From Microbacter sp. GSS18 (GTDB lineage Bacteria > Actinomycetota > Actinomycetes > Actinomycetales > Microbacteriaceae): a stretch of DNA of 64,000 nucleotides. The stretch lies in NCBI GenBank assembly GCA_029319145.1, contig CP119753.1, positions 1,984,001 through 2,048,000 on the forward strand. The letters are read 5' to 3'. Position numbers and translations under genes: made by a program. The stretch's first letter is position 1, and each line of letters starts with the position of its first letter. The notes below the pieces were generated by a model. It saw only the letters and a list, made by a program, of their open reading frames with translations, had not been told where the DNA came from and did not search any database. Of the stretch, positions 42,184-50,033 are shown one piece after another.

Positions 42184-42197
42184 GCTTCGCGTGCGCG

Positions 42198-42920
42198 TCA
42201 GCGCAGCGAGTACCCGCCGTCGATGAGCAGATCGGTGCCGTGGCAGTAGCCGGCCTCATCCGACAGCAGGTACAGCGTTCCCGCGGCGATCTCCTCGATG
42301 GCGGCGAACCGCCCCGGGACCGTGCCCGGCAGCCACTGCGGATGCATCGCGGTGTCGGCCTCGAGGAACGGGGTCGACACGTACCCCGGCGAGACGGTGT
42401 TCACCCGCACGCCGCGCGGGCCCCACTCCACCGCCAGCGAGCGCGCCATCGCGGTCACGCCCGCCTTGGCGGTGTTGTAGGCGACGGTCTTCTGCGGCAC
42501 GTTGACGACGCGATTGCCCGACATGGACGCGATCGCGACCATGCTGCCCGTGCGCGCCGTGAGCATGGCCGCCGAGAACGCCCGGAGCGTCAGGAACACG
42601 CCGCGCAGGTTCACCGCGATCACCGCATCGAAGTCGTCGATCGCGACCGTCTCGGCCGGCGCGTCGGCGCCGCGGATGCCGGCGTTCGCCACGACATGGT
42701 CGATGCGCCCGTCGGTGGCGGCGAGCACTTCGGCGGCGGCGGCCGTCACCGACAGCGCATCCGCGACGTCGCACTCGACGAACTCCCCCGGCCCGCCGGC
42801 TTCGAGGTCGAGGCCGAACACGCGCGCGCCCTCGTCGAGGAGGGCCTGCGCGATGCCGCGGCCGATGCCGCTGGTCGTCCCGGTGACGGCCGCGACGCGG
42901 CCGTCGAATCGCCCGCCCAC
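42198..42920 (-). CDS. Short-chain dehydrogenase/reductase
   Basis: A 240-residue classical SDR. The cofactor motif is TGTTSGIGRGIA near residue 14; NAG in VVANAGIRG; the catalytic serine in AIASMSGNR; YNTAKAG gives the Tyr-x3-Lys pair. It ends with the usual SDR C-terminus HGTDLLIDGGYS. Aspartate at DLEAGG after the second strand favours NAD over NADP. It starts with GTG 42920, two bases after the stop of the NTF2-like gene, so it is part of the four-gene minus-strand operon with MoaF-family and zinc dehydrogenase genes. Substrate unknown. Confidence 0.88.
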   Translation of the reverse strand: MGGRFDGRVAAVTGTTSGIGRGIAQALLDEGARVFGLDLEAGGPGEFVECDVADALSVTAAAAEVLAATDGRIDHVVANAGIRGADAPAETVAIDDFDAVIAVNLRGVFLTLRAFSAAMLTARTGSMVAIASMSGNRVVNVPQKTVAYNTAKAGVTAMARSLAVEWGPRGVRVNTVSPGYVSTPFLEADTAMHPQWLPGTVPGRFAAIEEIAAGTLYLLSDEAGYCHGTDLLIDGGYSLR

Positions 42921-42922
42921 GC

Positions 42923-43312
42923 CTAGGCCTCGAGTGCCCGGGCGACCGGGACGGTGTCGGTGATCTGCTCGAACCCCGTGACCGCGCCGTCCTCGAGGCG
43001 CCAGATGTGGGTCACGCGTGCCGTGAAGGGGCGCCCGGTGACGCGGTTGGTTCCGGAGTAGGTCCCCAGGCCCACGACGGTCGAGCCGCCGTCGATGACC
43101 TCGTCGATCGCGAGCGTGAAGCCCTCCCAGTCGGCCTGGATGCGGGCGAAGACGTTCTCGGCGACCGCCTGCGGGCCGATGTACGTGCCGGCGTAGGGGA
43201 ATCCCGCCGCCTCGGTCCAGCGCACGTCGGAAGCCAGCGGCGCCAGCATCCCCTCGATGTCTCCCCGGTCGGATGCCGCGTAGTGCGCGCGGATGATGTC
43301 TGCGTTTCCCAT
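42923..43312 (-). CDS. SnoaL/NTF2-like protein
   Basis: A 129-residue cone-fold protein: MGNADIIRAHYAASDRGDIEGMLAPLASDVRWTE (residues 1-34) is the typical SnoaL-like opening, with a later strand GRPFTARVTHIWRLEDGAVTGFEQ. Members include ester cyclases, isomerases and hydratases, and many are of unknown role. Placed between an SDR and a MoaF-family protein in a tight operon, it may act on a ring or side chain of the same substrate, but no residue here fixes a reaction. Confidence 0.82.
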   Translation of the reverse strand: MGNADIIRAHYAASDRGDIEGMLAPLASDVRWTEAAGFPYAGTYIGPQAVAENVFARIQADWEGFTLAIDEVIDGGSTVVGLGTYSGTNRVTGRPFTARVTHIWRLEDGAVTGFEQITDTVPVARALEA

Positions 43313-43322
43313 GTCTCTCCTG

Positions 43323-44129
43323 TCAGACGGGCTGGACGTCGGGGTAGACGACCGCGCCCAGGGGGTAGATGTGACCGCCCGCGCGCGAGTGCTCGGATTC
43401 GCCCTCGCCGTTGAGGCCGAGGAAGATGCCGGTGGTGCGCAGCTGGTAGCCGAGGTCGTGGAGCCACACGCTCGCCACGGCGATGCGGAACTCGCGGAAG
43501 CAGAACAGGTAGAGCCCGTCGGCGAACTTCCACACCGTCGACAGGTCCGTGTCGCCGTGACCGCGCTGGACGCCCTCGATGCACTGCCAGCTGTAGCGCT
43601 GGCTCGACAGGTACACGTGCTCGTACAGGTGGTGCGGGCTGTAGCGGTAGACGTTCCGCTTGCCGATCAGGTCGCGGCTGGGGCCCGGCACCTCACCGGT
43701 GGGCTCGCCGCCGTTGGTGACGCCCGCCCAGAAGCGCTGCGTCACCTGCGGGGTGCCCTCGACGGCCTCGTCGGAGATGTGGCTGAGGATCACCATCGCG
43801 CGGTGGGTCGTCGTGGAGTAGATCAGCGTGATCGCGGAGCGCTCGCGGCTGGTCAGGGGCAGGTTGACGAACACGACGTCGTCGCGGACGGCGACGGCGT
43901 CATACGGGTCGACGGTGCCCTCTGCGGCCTCGATCGCACCGGAGGCCTCCCACGTCACATGGTCGTCGGCGAAGGTCAGGTCGATCTCGGTCCCGTCCTC
44001 GAGCGCGACCGAGATCGCGCGTCCCGCCAGCGGGACGTTCGGGAGGCGGTAGGTGTCGATCCCCGCGGCGAACTCGTCGTACGTGCGCCATTCGTCGAGT
44101 GCGGGGTCGGCTGCTGCCAGGTCGGTCAT
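43323..44129 (-). CDS. MoaF family protein (monoamine-regulon type, not molybdopterin)
   Basis: A 268-residue protein with two consecutive beta-barrel-like halves. The N-terminal half (about 5-110) includes GRAISVALEDGTEIDLTFADD and VFVNLPLTSRERSAITLIY. The C-terminal half begins about residue 150 with PSRDLIGKRNVYRYSPHHLYEHVYLS and has WQCIEGVQRGHGDTD. These match the MoaF N- and C-terminal domains. The Pfam wording 'molybdenum cofactor biosynthesis' comes from a name clash; moaF was named from the Klebsiella monoamine regulon. Its start overlaps the stop of the zinc dehydrogenase (ATGA). A role in arylamine or aryl-alcohol breakdown would fit; the reaction is unknown. Confidence 0.75.
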   Translation of the reverse strand: MTDLAAADPALDEWRTYDEFAAGIDTYRLPNVPLAGRAISVALEDGTEIDLTFADDHVTWEASGAIEAAEGTVDPYDAVAVRDDVVFVNLPLTSRERSAITLIYSTTTHRAMVILSHISDEAVEGTPQVTQRFWAGVTNGGEPTGEVPGPSRDLIGKRNVYRYSPHHLYEHVYLSSQRYSWQCIEGVQRGHGDTDLSTVWKFADGLYLFCFREFRIAVASVWLHDLGYQLRTTGIFLGLNGEGESEHSRAGGHIYPLGAVVYPDVQPV

Positions 44130-45259
44130 CGGTTTCCTCCATCGTTCATTCGGGGATCCAGGACGGCCTTGAGGACGCCGTCCGCGCGCGATTCGATGCG
44201 ATCGAACGCGGTGGCGACCTCGTCGAGGCCGAAGCGGTGGGTGACGAGGTCCTCGAACGGGAACCCGTCGCGGGCCAGGAGCGCGATCGCGGGCTCGAAG
44301 CCGCCCGCCGACAGGAAGCTCGGCAGGACGTCGATCTCGCGCGTGAGAAGGTCCTCGTCCGCGAACAAGCCGATCTCGACGTGCGCCCCGCAGGCGCCGG
44401 CGAGCACGGCGCGCCCGCCGCGACGCACGAGGCGGACGGCGTCCTGCTGAGCCGAGGCGACGCCGGCGATCTCGATCGCGACATCGGGCAGGCGGCCTGC
44501 GAAGGCCTCGCGGACGGCTCCGAGCAGATCATCGGTCTCGCGCAGGTTGACCACGGCGTCGGCGCCGAACGCGCGGCACAGCTCGAGGCGCGAGGCGCGG
44601 GTGCCGATCGCGACGACGCGGCCGGCGCCGGCCGCGCGGGCCGCGGCGACCGTGAGGATGCCGACCGGGCCGGGGCCGATCACCACGACGTCCTCGCCCG
44701 GGGCCACCCGTCCCCGCGCGATCGCGCGGTGCGCGACCGCCAGCGGCTCCACCAGCACCGCGCGCTCCCACGGCAGCTCCGCCGGGAGTCGGTGAATGAC
44801 GGCCTCCTGGGGCGCCCACAGGTACTCTGCGTAGCCGCCCCACAGGCCGGGGGCCTCGGTGCGCGGGATGTTGACGCCGTATTGGCGACCGCGGTCGAGC
44901 CCGGTGGCCATGTCGTCGCGCTCGCACAGGTTGTAGCGGCCCTCGCGGCACCGCGCGCAGGCACGGCACGGCAGCAGCATCTCGACGGCGACGTGGTGGC
45001 CGATCGACAGCCCGCGCGACGCGGCCGCACGGTCTCCGAGCGCAGCGACCTCTCCGACGAACTCATGGCCGGGGACGAGCGGGAACGGGTCGCCGATGTG
45101 GCCGGCGAGCAGGTGGAGGTCGGTGGCGCAGATGCCCACCAGGGCGACGCGGATCACGACGTCGTCCGGGCCCGGTGCGGGCACCGGCTGGCTCTGCAGG
45201 GTGATCTCCCCGATGCGGGGGAAGACGACCTGTCTGCTCTGTGCGATGTACTCGGTCAC
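44126..45259 (-). CDS. Zinc-dependent alcohol dehydrogenase (MDR family)
   Basis: A 377-residue medium-chain dehydrogenase. Catalytic zinc ligands are in GICATDLHLL (Cys) and PGHEFVGEV (His, Glu). The structural-zinc cysteines form CRACARCREGRYNLC. The Rossmann motif GPGPVGILTVAAARAAGA precedes the NAD-binding part. I choose GTG 45259 because GAGGAG lies ten bases upstream and the protein then begins like its relatives; frames opening at 45283 or 45310 add basic residues without similarity. It is the first gene of a four-gene operon with MoaF-family, NTF2-like and SDR genes. Confidence 0.87.
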   Translation of the reverse strand: MTEYIAQSRQVVFPRIGEITLQSQPVPAPGPDDVVIRVALVGICATDLHLLAGHIGDPFPLVPGHEFVGEVAALGDRAAASRGLSIGHHVAVEMLLPCRACARCREGRYNLCERDDMATGLDRGRQYGVNIPRTEAPGLWGGYAEYLWAPQEAVIHRLPAELPWERAVLVEPLAVAHRAIARGRVAPGEDVVVIGPGPVGILTVAAARAAGAGRVVAIGTRASRLELCRAFGADAVVNLRETDDLLGAVREAFAGRLPDVAIEIAGVASAQQDAVRLVRRGGRAVLAGACGAHVEIGLFADEDLLTREIDVLPSFLSAGGFEPAIALLARDGFPFEDLVTHRFGLDEVATAFDRIESRADGVLKAVLDPRMNDGGNR

Positions 45260-45494
45260 GTCTGCGGGACTCCTCACGCGCATCCGCCGCCTGTGATGCG
45301 GAGCGCTCATCCATGCTGTTCGCAGGCGCGCCCCGCCCTCAATCGCCGCGACGGCTTCGCGCAGGGAGAGTCAAATCCTCTGCCCGCACCGGCAAGGGCG
45401 GCTGCGCAGGCGGCACGATCGGGCCGTGGTCAGGCGTGCGCGACGGGCAGGCCTGGCCCGCCATCGCGCGGAATCACGCGGAAGGTACGGACAT

Positions 45495-45518
45495 CATCCG
45501 GCCGTGTCCCGCCGGATG
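45495..45518 (-). terminator. Terminator after the AraC-type gene
   Basis: CATCCGGC (45495-45502) pairs perfectly with GCCGGATG (45511-45518), eight bases beyond the minus-strand stop at 45526. Confidence 0.6.
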
Positions 45519-45525
45519 CAACCGC

Positions 45526-46491
45526 TCAGTTGGCGGCGCGGTAGACGCTCGGCGACACCGAGAACGCGGTCTTGAAGGCGCGGCTGAAGTGGGCGGCGTC
45601 GACGAAGCCGGCCCGTGCGGCGATCTCGGCGACCGAGCGCTCGGCGAAGAGCGGATCGACCAGTTCGCGGCGGGTCTGCTCGAGGCGTCGCTCGCGGATC
45701 CAGGTCGACACGGTCTTGCCCTGCTCCTGGAACAGTCCGTGCAGGTGCCGCGTGGAGATGAAGTGCGCGGCGGCGATCGAGGCTGGGCTGAGATCGGTCG
45801 AGCCGAGGTTCTGGTCGATGTAGCCGCGGATGCGGTGGAGCAGTTCGCGATGCGGATCGGCTGCCGCGGCGCGGTCCAACCCCAGTTCGCGACTGAACAC
45901 GGTCGTGACGAGGTCGAGCGCGCTGTGGACGAGCCGCGTGCCCGTGGGTCCTGCCAGCTGGTCGAGGTTGACGGCCAGCTGGCTGAGGAAGGGTGTCACG
46001 ACCGGCGCAAGCCCGGCGTCACCGGCGATCCGGACCGCCGTCATCTCGCCGACGAGCTCGGGCGGAAGCGTGAGGAAGTGCCGCGGGAACATCACGACGA
46101 CGGCGCGGAAGTCCTCTTCGAAGGCGAGGGTGTAGGGACGGCTCGTGTCGTAGACCGCGAGATCGCCAGGACGCAGCGCCGCCTCACGCTTGTCCTGCAC
46201 CAGCAGGCACTGACCGGCGAGCATGAGGCTCACCTTGAAGTAGGGCTGATCCCCGCGGGCGATGAGGCCAGGAGTGCGCTCGACGACGTGATCGGTCGCC
46301 CGGATGTCGGTGATGTGCACCTGGTCGGCCCCGGCGGCGCGCATGAGTCCGCGGAAGCGGTCGGGATGGTCGCTGCTGATCTGGAGCGGCACGAAGGAAT
46401 CGCTCACGGCCGCGCGGAACTCGCTGATGTTCCTCGCGACGTTGGTCGCAACGGTCTCGGACGTCATCGTCGCAGTCATGGGCGTCATCAC
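45526..46491 (-). CDS. AraC family regulator, FeaR-like
   Basis: A 321-residue regulator with an N-terminal AraC-binding-2 domain (about 30-190: FVPLQISSDHPDRFRGLMRA, FKVSLMLAGQCLLVQDKREA, LRPGDLAVYDTSRPY) and a C-terminal double helix-turn-helix (about 220-318: SPASIAAAHFISTRHLHGLF and SVAEIAARAGFVDAAHFSRAFK). The domain set is that of FeaR and NphR, activators of aromatic amine or phenol catabolism. The operator ATCATATACGAT lies 21 bases upstream of its start, joining it to the island regulon. It may activate the flanking dehydrogenase operon or the ABC importer. Confidence 0.87.
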   Translation of the reverse strand: MMTPMTATMTSETVATNVARNISEFRAAVSDSFVPLQISSDHPDRFRGLMRAAGADQVHITDIRATDHVVERTPGLIARGDQPYFKVSLMLAGQCLLVQDKREAALRPGDLAVYDTSRPYTLAFEEDFRAVVVMFPRHFLTLPPELVGEMTAVRIAGDAGLAPVVTPFLSQLAVNLDQLAGPTGTRLVHSALDLVTTVFSRELGLDRAAAADPHRELLHRIRGYIDQNLGSTDLSPASIAAAHFISTRHLHGLFQEQGKTVSTWIRERRLEQTRRELVDPLFAERSVAEIAARAGFVDAAHFSRAFKTAFSVSPSVYRAAN

Positions 46492-46511
46492 CTCAAGCTC
46501 GGGTGATCCAC

Positions 46512-46523
46512 ATCATATACGAT
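46512..46523. promoter_or_regulatory. Regulon operator, copy 4 (AraC-type gene promoter)
   Basis: ATCATATACGAT, identical to the copy at 30705. Read on the minus strand it contains TATGAT, a good -10 hexamer for the AraC-type gene, so bound protein should block that promoter. Confidence 0.7.
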
Positions 46524-46543
46524 CGAGTGCCCGTGGGCCAGAA

Positions 46544-46582
46544 AAAAGTCGGGACCCGTCCGGCTGACAGCGGACGGGCCCC
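46544..46582 (-). terminator. Rho-independent terminator of the ABC importer operon
   Basis: CCCGTCCG (46555-46562) pairs with CGGACGGG (46571-46578), extended by GGG/CCC outside one mismatch. On the minus strand the stem is followed by a run of six T, a textbook intrinsic terminator 17 bases after the last gene. Confidence 0.85.
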
Positions 46583-46598
46583 GATCGGCAGAGGCCGG

Positions 46599-47285
46599 TC
46601 AGCCCAGGTACGCCTGGCGCAGCATGGCGTCGTCGGCCAGCAGCTCGTCGGGCGAGCCCTGGTAGGACACGTGCCCTCCGGTGACCACGAGCGCGCTCTT
46701 GGCCACTCCGAGCGCGAGGTGGGCGAACTGCTCGACCAGGAGGACGCCGACACCGGATGCCGCGATCTGCTCGATCGTCGGCATGAGGCGCAGGAAGACC
46801 ACGGGCGCCAGCCCCAGTGACATCTCGTCCAGCAGCAGGTACTTCGGCTTCGATGCGAAGGCCCTCGCGAGGACCACCATCTGCTGCTCGCCGCCCGAGA
46901 GCAGCACCGTGGCGTTGTCGATGCGCTTCTCCAGCTCGGGGAACAGCGCCAGCGCCTCGTCGAAGTCGGCGCGCGTGCGGGCCGTGAGCTTGAGGTTCTC
47001 GCGCACCGTGAGCGAGGGGAAGATCATGCGGCCCTGCTCGACGTGCTTGATGCCGGCGAGCGAGCGCTTGCGGCGCGAGAGCTTCCGCACGTCGCGGCCG
47101 TCCATCGTGATGTCGCCGCTGACGGTGGTCACGACTCCCGAGACCGCCTCGAGCAGGCTCGTCTTCCCGGCGCCGTTCGGGCCGACCAGCGTGGTGATCT
47201 CCCCGGGCGCGACCTCGACGGACACGTCCGAGATGACCGGTCCGATGCCTCGGCGCACCGTGACGCCTTCGAGAACCAGGCTCAT
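46599..47285 (-). CDS. Branched-chain-type ABC importer ATPase (LivF-like)
   Basis: A 228-residue ATPase, LivF subtype: Walker A LVGPNGAGKTSLLEAVSG near residue 34, GIKHVEQGRMIFPSLTVREN, the signature LLSGGEQQMVVLARAF, Walker B YLLLDEMSLGLAPV and LLVEQFAHLAL. Its ATG overlaps the stop of the fused permease-ATPase gene (ATGA). It is the last gene of the importer operon, followed by an intrinsic terminator. Substrates of this family range from branched amino acids to aromatic acids; the island context favours an aromatic or dicarboxylic compound. Confidence 0.9.
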   Translation of the reverse strand: MSLVLEGVTVRRGIGPVISDVSVEVAPGEITTLVGPNGAGKTSLLEAVSGVVTTVSGDITMDGRDVRKLSRRKRSLAGIKHVEQGRMIFPSLTVRENLKLTARTRADFDEALALFPELEKRIDNATVLLSGGEQQMVVLARAFASKPKYLLLDEMSLGLAPVVFLRLMPTIEQIAASGVGVLLVEQFAHLALGVAKSALVVTGGHVSYQGSPDELLADDAMLRQAYLG

Positions 47286-49102
47286 GACAGCATCTCCGTC
47301 TCTCCCATGTAGGCCTTCAGGACCTCCGGATCCGACAGGACCTCCTCCTGGGGTCCCGCGGCGAGGACTTCGCCGAAGTTCAGCACGACGAGGTTCGAGC
47401 ACACGCTCCGCACGAGGTCGAGATCGTGCTCGATGATGAGCAGCGTCACGCCGAACAGCTTCGGGACGGCCCGCAGACGGTCGGCGAAGGCCACGTGCTC
47501 CTCGTGCGACAGTCCGGCGGCGGGCTCGTCGAGCAGCAGCAGCTCGGGCCCTGCCGCGACGCCCGCGGCGACCTCGATGAGCCGGCGTGTCCCCACGTCG
47601 ACGACCTGCAGCGGCGTTCGCGGGTGCGGGCAGCCGAACAGGCGCAGCACCTCGTCGATGCGTTCGGCGTCGGCGCCCGCGCCGGCGACGAACCGCATGT
47701 AGGCGCCGACCGTCATCGTGGCCGGCACACGGTCCTGCTGGAACGTGCGGCGCAGCCCCGCGCGGGCGATCTGATGCGGCGCGAGGACGTCGAGCTCGCG
47801 CCCGGCGAGCCGCACGGTGCCCTCGTGGTGGGGCAGGAATCCCGTCAGCGCGTCGATGAACGTCGACTTCCCGGCTCCGTTGGGTCCGATGAGGCCCAGG
47901 ATCTCGCCTTCGTGCAGCTGCATGCGCACGTCCGACAGCGCGGTCACGGCTCCGAAGCGCACGGTGAGCCCTTCGACGTCGAGCAGCACGCGATCGGATG
48001 CCTGCGGCAGGTCGGCCCCGAGGGGTTCGAGCGATGCGAGCGTCGAGTCGCCGTCCGCGCCGCCCCGGCGACGGCGGCGCCGGATGAGGGCGTTGCGGAT
48101 GTCGTTGCCGAGGTTGGAGTTCGTCGTCAGCGCCTGGATGCCGAGCGCAGCATATGCGATGCTCGCCCACTCCAGGGGGATGCTGAACTGCTTGAAGATC
48201 TCGGGGATGAGCACGAACAGGATGCCGCCCAGCAGGGCCATCTCGAGCAGGTGCGCCCCGACTGCGATCGACAGCACGTAGAGGCCGAGCGAGTTCAGGG
48301 TCTGGAAGGTGATGTAGTTCGCGGTCGTGATCTGGCCGACGATGAGTCCGCCCGCGATGCCGCCCAGGAACGCGCTCACGGTGAACGCGCTGAGCTTGGC
48401 CATGGTCACGCTCATGCCCGCCGAGGCGGTGCCGCGCTCGGAGAACGCGACCGAGCGCCACGCGGCGCCCCACCGGCTTCGCTGCAGGTAGAACACGCCG
48501 ATCGCGAGGATGACGACGACCGCGACGACGAAGAAGAAGTACGCGCGGTTGCCCGTCAGGTCCCCTGCCCCCGGGATGCCGAACGGACGCTGGACGCGGA
48601 CGTTCGTCCACTGGTCGGGGAACGACACCTTCTGGAGCGTCATGTCCATCGCCGCCGCGACGCCGAGCGTGACCACCGCGAGGTTGACGCCGCGCAGGCG
48701 CAGCGCCGGAAGCCCCACGACGAATCCGAGTGCCGCCGCCGCGATGCCGCCGACGATCATCGCGACGATGAAGGCGACCCCGCCGAGAGCGTCGGGGAGG
48801 CCGGTCTGGGTCATCAGGAAGTCCAGCACCCAGCCGCCGACGGCGGCGAACGAGAGCTGGCACAGCGCGATCATGCCGGCGGTGCCGGTCACGAGTCCCA
48901 GCCCCATGAGCGAGACCATGGCGGTGAGGACCGACGTGGCGATCAGCAGCCAGTAGTCGGGCAGGGCGAAGCCGAGTCCGAGCGCGACGACGACGGAGCC
49001 GAGTGCGATCGCCCACGGCGTCCACGTCCTCCCCTCCGCGGGGCGCACTGCGCCCGGGCCGACGGCGGTCGTTGTCGTGGTGTGCACCTCAACGGGCGAC
49101 AT
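47282..49102 (-). CDS. Fused ABC importer permease (LivM-like) and ATPase (LivG-like)
   Basis: A 606-residue fusion. The first 350 residues form a LivM-type permease with about ten helices (for example MGLGLVTGTAGMIALCQLSF and LRGVNLAVVTLGVAAAM). After a basic, then polar linker (RRRRRRGGADGDS), a LivG ATPase starts near residue 365: Walker [34 protein letters not shown] and Walker B LLLLDEPAAGLSHEEH. LivM and LivG are usually separate genes; fusion fixes their 1:1 ratio. The signature loop reads VDVGTRRLIEVAAGVAAG instead of a clear LSGGQ, which may mean weak ATPase activity in this subunit. Confidence 0.88.
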   Translation of the reverse strand: MSPVEVHTTTTTAVGPGAVRPAEGRTWTPWAIALGSVVVALGLGFALPDYWLLIATSVLTAMVSLMGLGLVTGTAGMIALCQLSFAAVGGWVLDFLMTQTGLPDALGGVAFIVAMIVGGIAAAALGFVVGLPALRLRGVNLAVVTLGVAAAMDMTLQKVSFPDQWTNVRVQRPFGIPGAGDLTGNRAYFFFVVAVVVILAIGVFYLQRSRWGAAWRSVAFSERGTASAGMSVTMAKLSAFTVSAFLGGIAGGLIVGQITTANYITFQTLNSLGLYVLSIAVGAHLLEMALLGGILFVLIPEIFKQFSIPLEWASIAYAALGIQALTTNSNLGNDIRNALIRRRRRRGGADGDSTLASLEPLGADLPQASDRVLLDVEGLTVRFGAVTALSDVRMQLHEGEILGLIGPNGAGKSTFIDALTGFLPHHEGTVRLAGRELDVLAPHQIARAGLRRTFQQDRVPATMTVGAYMRFVAGAGADAERIDEVLRLFGCPHPRTPLQVVDVGTRRLIEVAAGVAAGPELLLLDEPAAGLSHEEHVAFADRLRAVPKLFGVTLLIIEHDLDLVRSVCSNLVVLNFGEVLAAGPQEEVLSDPEVLKAYMGETEMLS

Positions 49103-49952
49103 CCCACACCTCCTTGCGCTGGTTCCACAGCAGGAACAGGACGATCACCAGCAGCGGCACCCAGTCCCGCAGCAGGGTGATCTCGGGGAACGAGGTCAGG
49201 ACGCCCTGCAGGGCGCCGACCAGCAGACCGCCGACGATGGTGAGCCAGAGGTTCGAGAACGCTCCGACCAGAGCCGCGGCGGCCGCGGGGATCAGCAGCA
49301 CGATCATCGAGGTCGCGCTGGCGGCCTGGGCGTTGCCGACGACCGAGATGAACAGGCCCGACAGCGCTCCGGCGGCGGCCCACACCATCAGCTGCAGGCC
49401 CTTGACGTTCACGCCGAGCAGCTCCGCGGCGGTCTGGCGGTCCGAGATCGCGCGCAGGCGCACCCCGAGCGGCGTGAGCTTGAGCACGACCGTCGCGAGG
49501 GCCGCCACCGCGATGGCGAGCATCAGCATGAGCGCGCCGACCTTCGTGACCGCGATCGTGCCGACGTTGAACAGCGGACCGATCACGAGCGGCGGATTCG
49601 CCTGGGGGCGGGTGCCGAAGACGATGAACGACAGCGACATCAGGCCGAGGAGCGTCGCGACGGTCACCGCGGACCGCGCCGTCGTGCTCGACTCGCCGAG
49701 CCACGTCGAGATGACCCACCCGAGCAGGCACGAGATCGCGGCGCTGGCGAGCATCGCGATGATCACGATCGCCCAGTCGGGCAGCCCCAGCGGCACGAAG
49801 CGCAGCGAGAGGTAGGCGCCGAAGACGCCGACGGCGACCTGCGAGAAGTTGATCACGCGGGTGAGCGTGGCCATGAGCGTGAGCAGCACGCCGAAGACGG
49901 CGAAGAGGGAGCCCGCGCTCAGGCCGACGACGAGAGAACCGAGGATGTCCAC
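49089..49952 (-). CDS. Branched-chain-type ABC importer permease (LivH-like)
   Basis: A 287-residue permease with seven or eight helices. The opening GLSAGSLFAVFGVLLTLMATLTRVINFSQVAVG (about residues 10-42) is characteristic of LivH, as is the later TPLGVRLRAISDRQTAAELLGVNV cytoplasmic loop. Its 3' end overlaps the fused permease-ATPase gene by 14 bases. A 17-bp stem hairpin separates it from the binding-protein gene. Confidence 0.9.
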   Translation of the reverse strand: MDILGSLVVGLSAGSLFAVFGVLLTLMATLTRVINFSQVAVGVFGAYLSLRFVPLGLPDWAIVIIAMLASAAISCLLGWVISTWLGESSTTARSAVTVATLLGLMSLSFIVFGTRPQANPPLVIGPLFNVGTIAVTKVGALMLMLAIAVAALATVVLKLTPLGVRLRAISDRQTAAELLGVNVKGLQLMVWAAAGALSGLFISVVGNAQAASATSMIVLLIPAAAAALVGAFSNLWLTIVGGLLVGALQGVLTSFPEITLLRDWVPLLVIVLFLLWNQRKEVWDVAR

Positions 49953-49981
49953 GTCACTCCTTCGTTGTGGCGGTGTCGGAT

Positions 49982-50020
49982 GACCCGGTGCGCCGCGGGG
50001 ATGCCGCGGCGCACCGGGTC
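49982..50020 (-). terminator. Intra-operon attenuator hairpin between binding protein and permease genes
   Basis: A perfect 17-bp stem: 49982-49998 with CCGCGGCGCACCGGGTC at 50004-50020, five-base loop. It follows the binding-protein stop by 13 bases. Partial termination or 3'-end protection here would give more binding protein than membrane subunits. Confidence 0.7.
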
Positions 50021-50033
50021 GGGTGCCGACCGG

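Noticed and set aside
43323..44129. Molybdopterin cofactor biosynthesis gene.
   Set aside because: The family label moaF suggests this, but it derives from the monoamine regulon. No other molybdopterin gene is near, and the operon is catabolic.
45311..45525. A small gene between the zinc dehydrogenase and the AraC-type gene.
   Set aside because: Short open frames here have no ribosome-binding site or family signature; the stretch is explained as promoter plus terminator.
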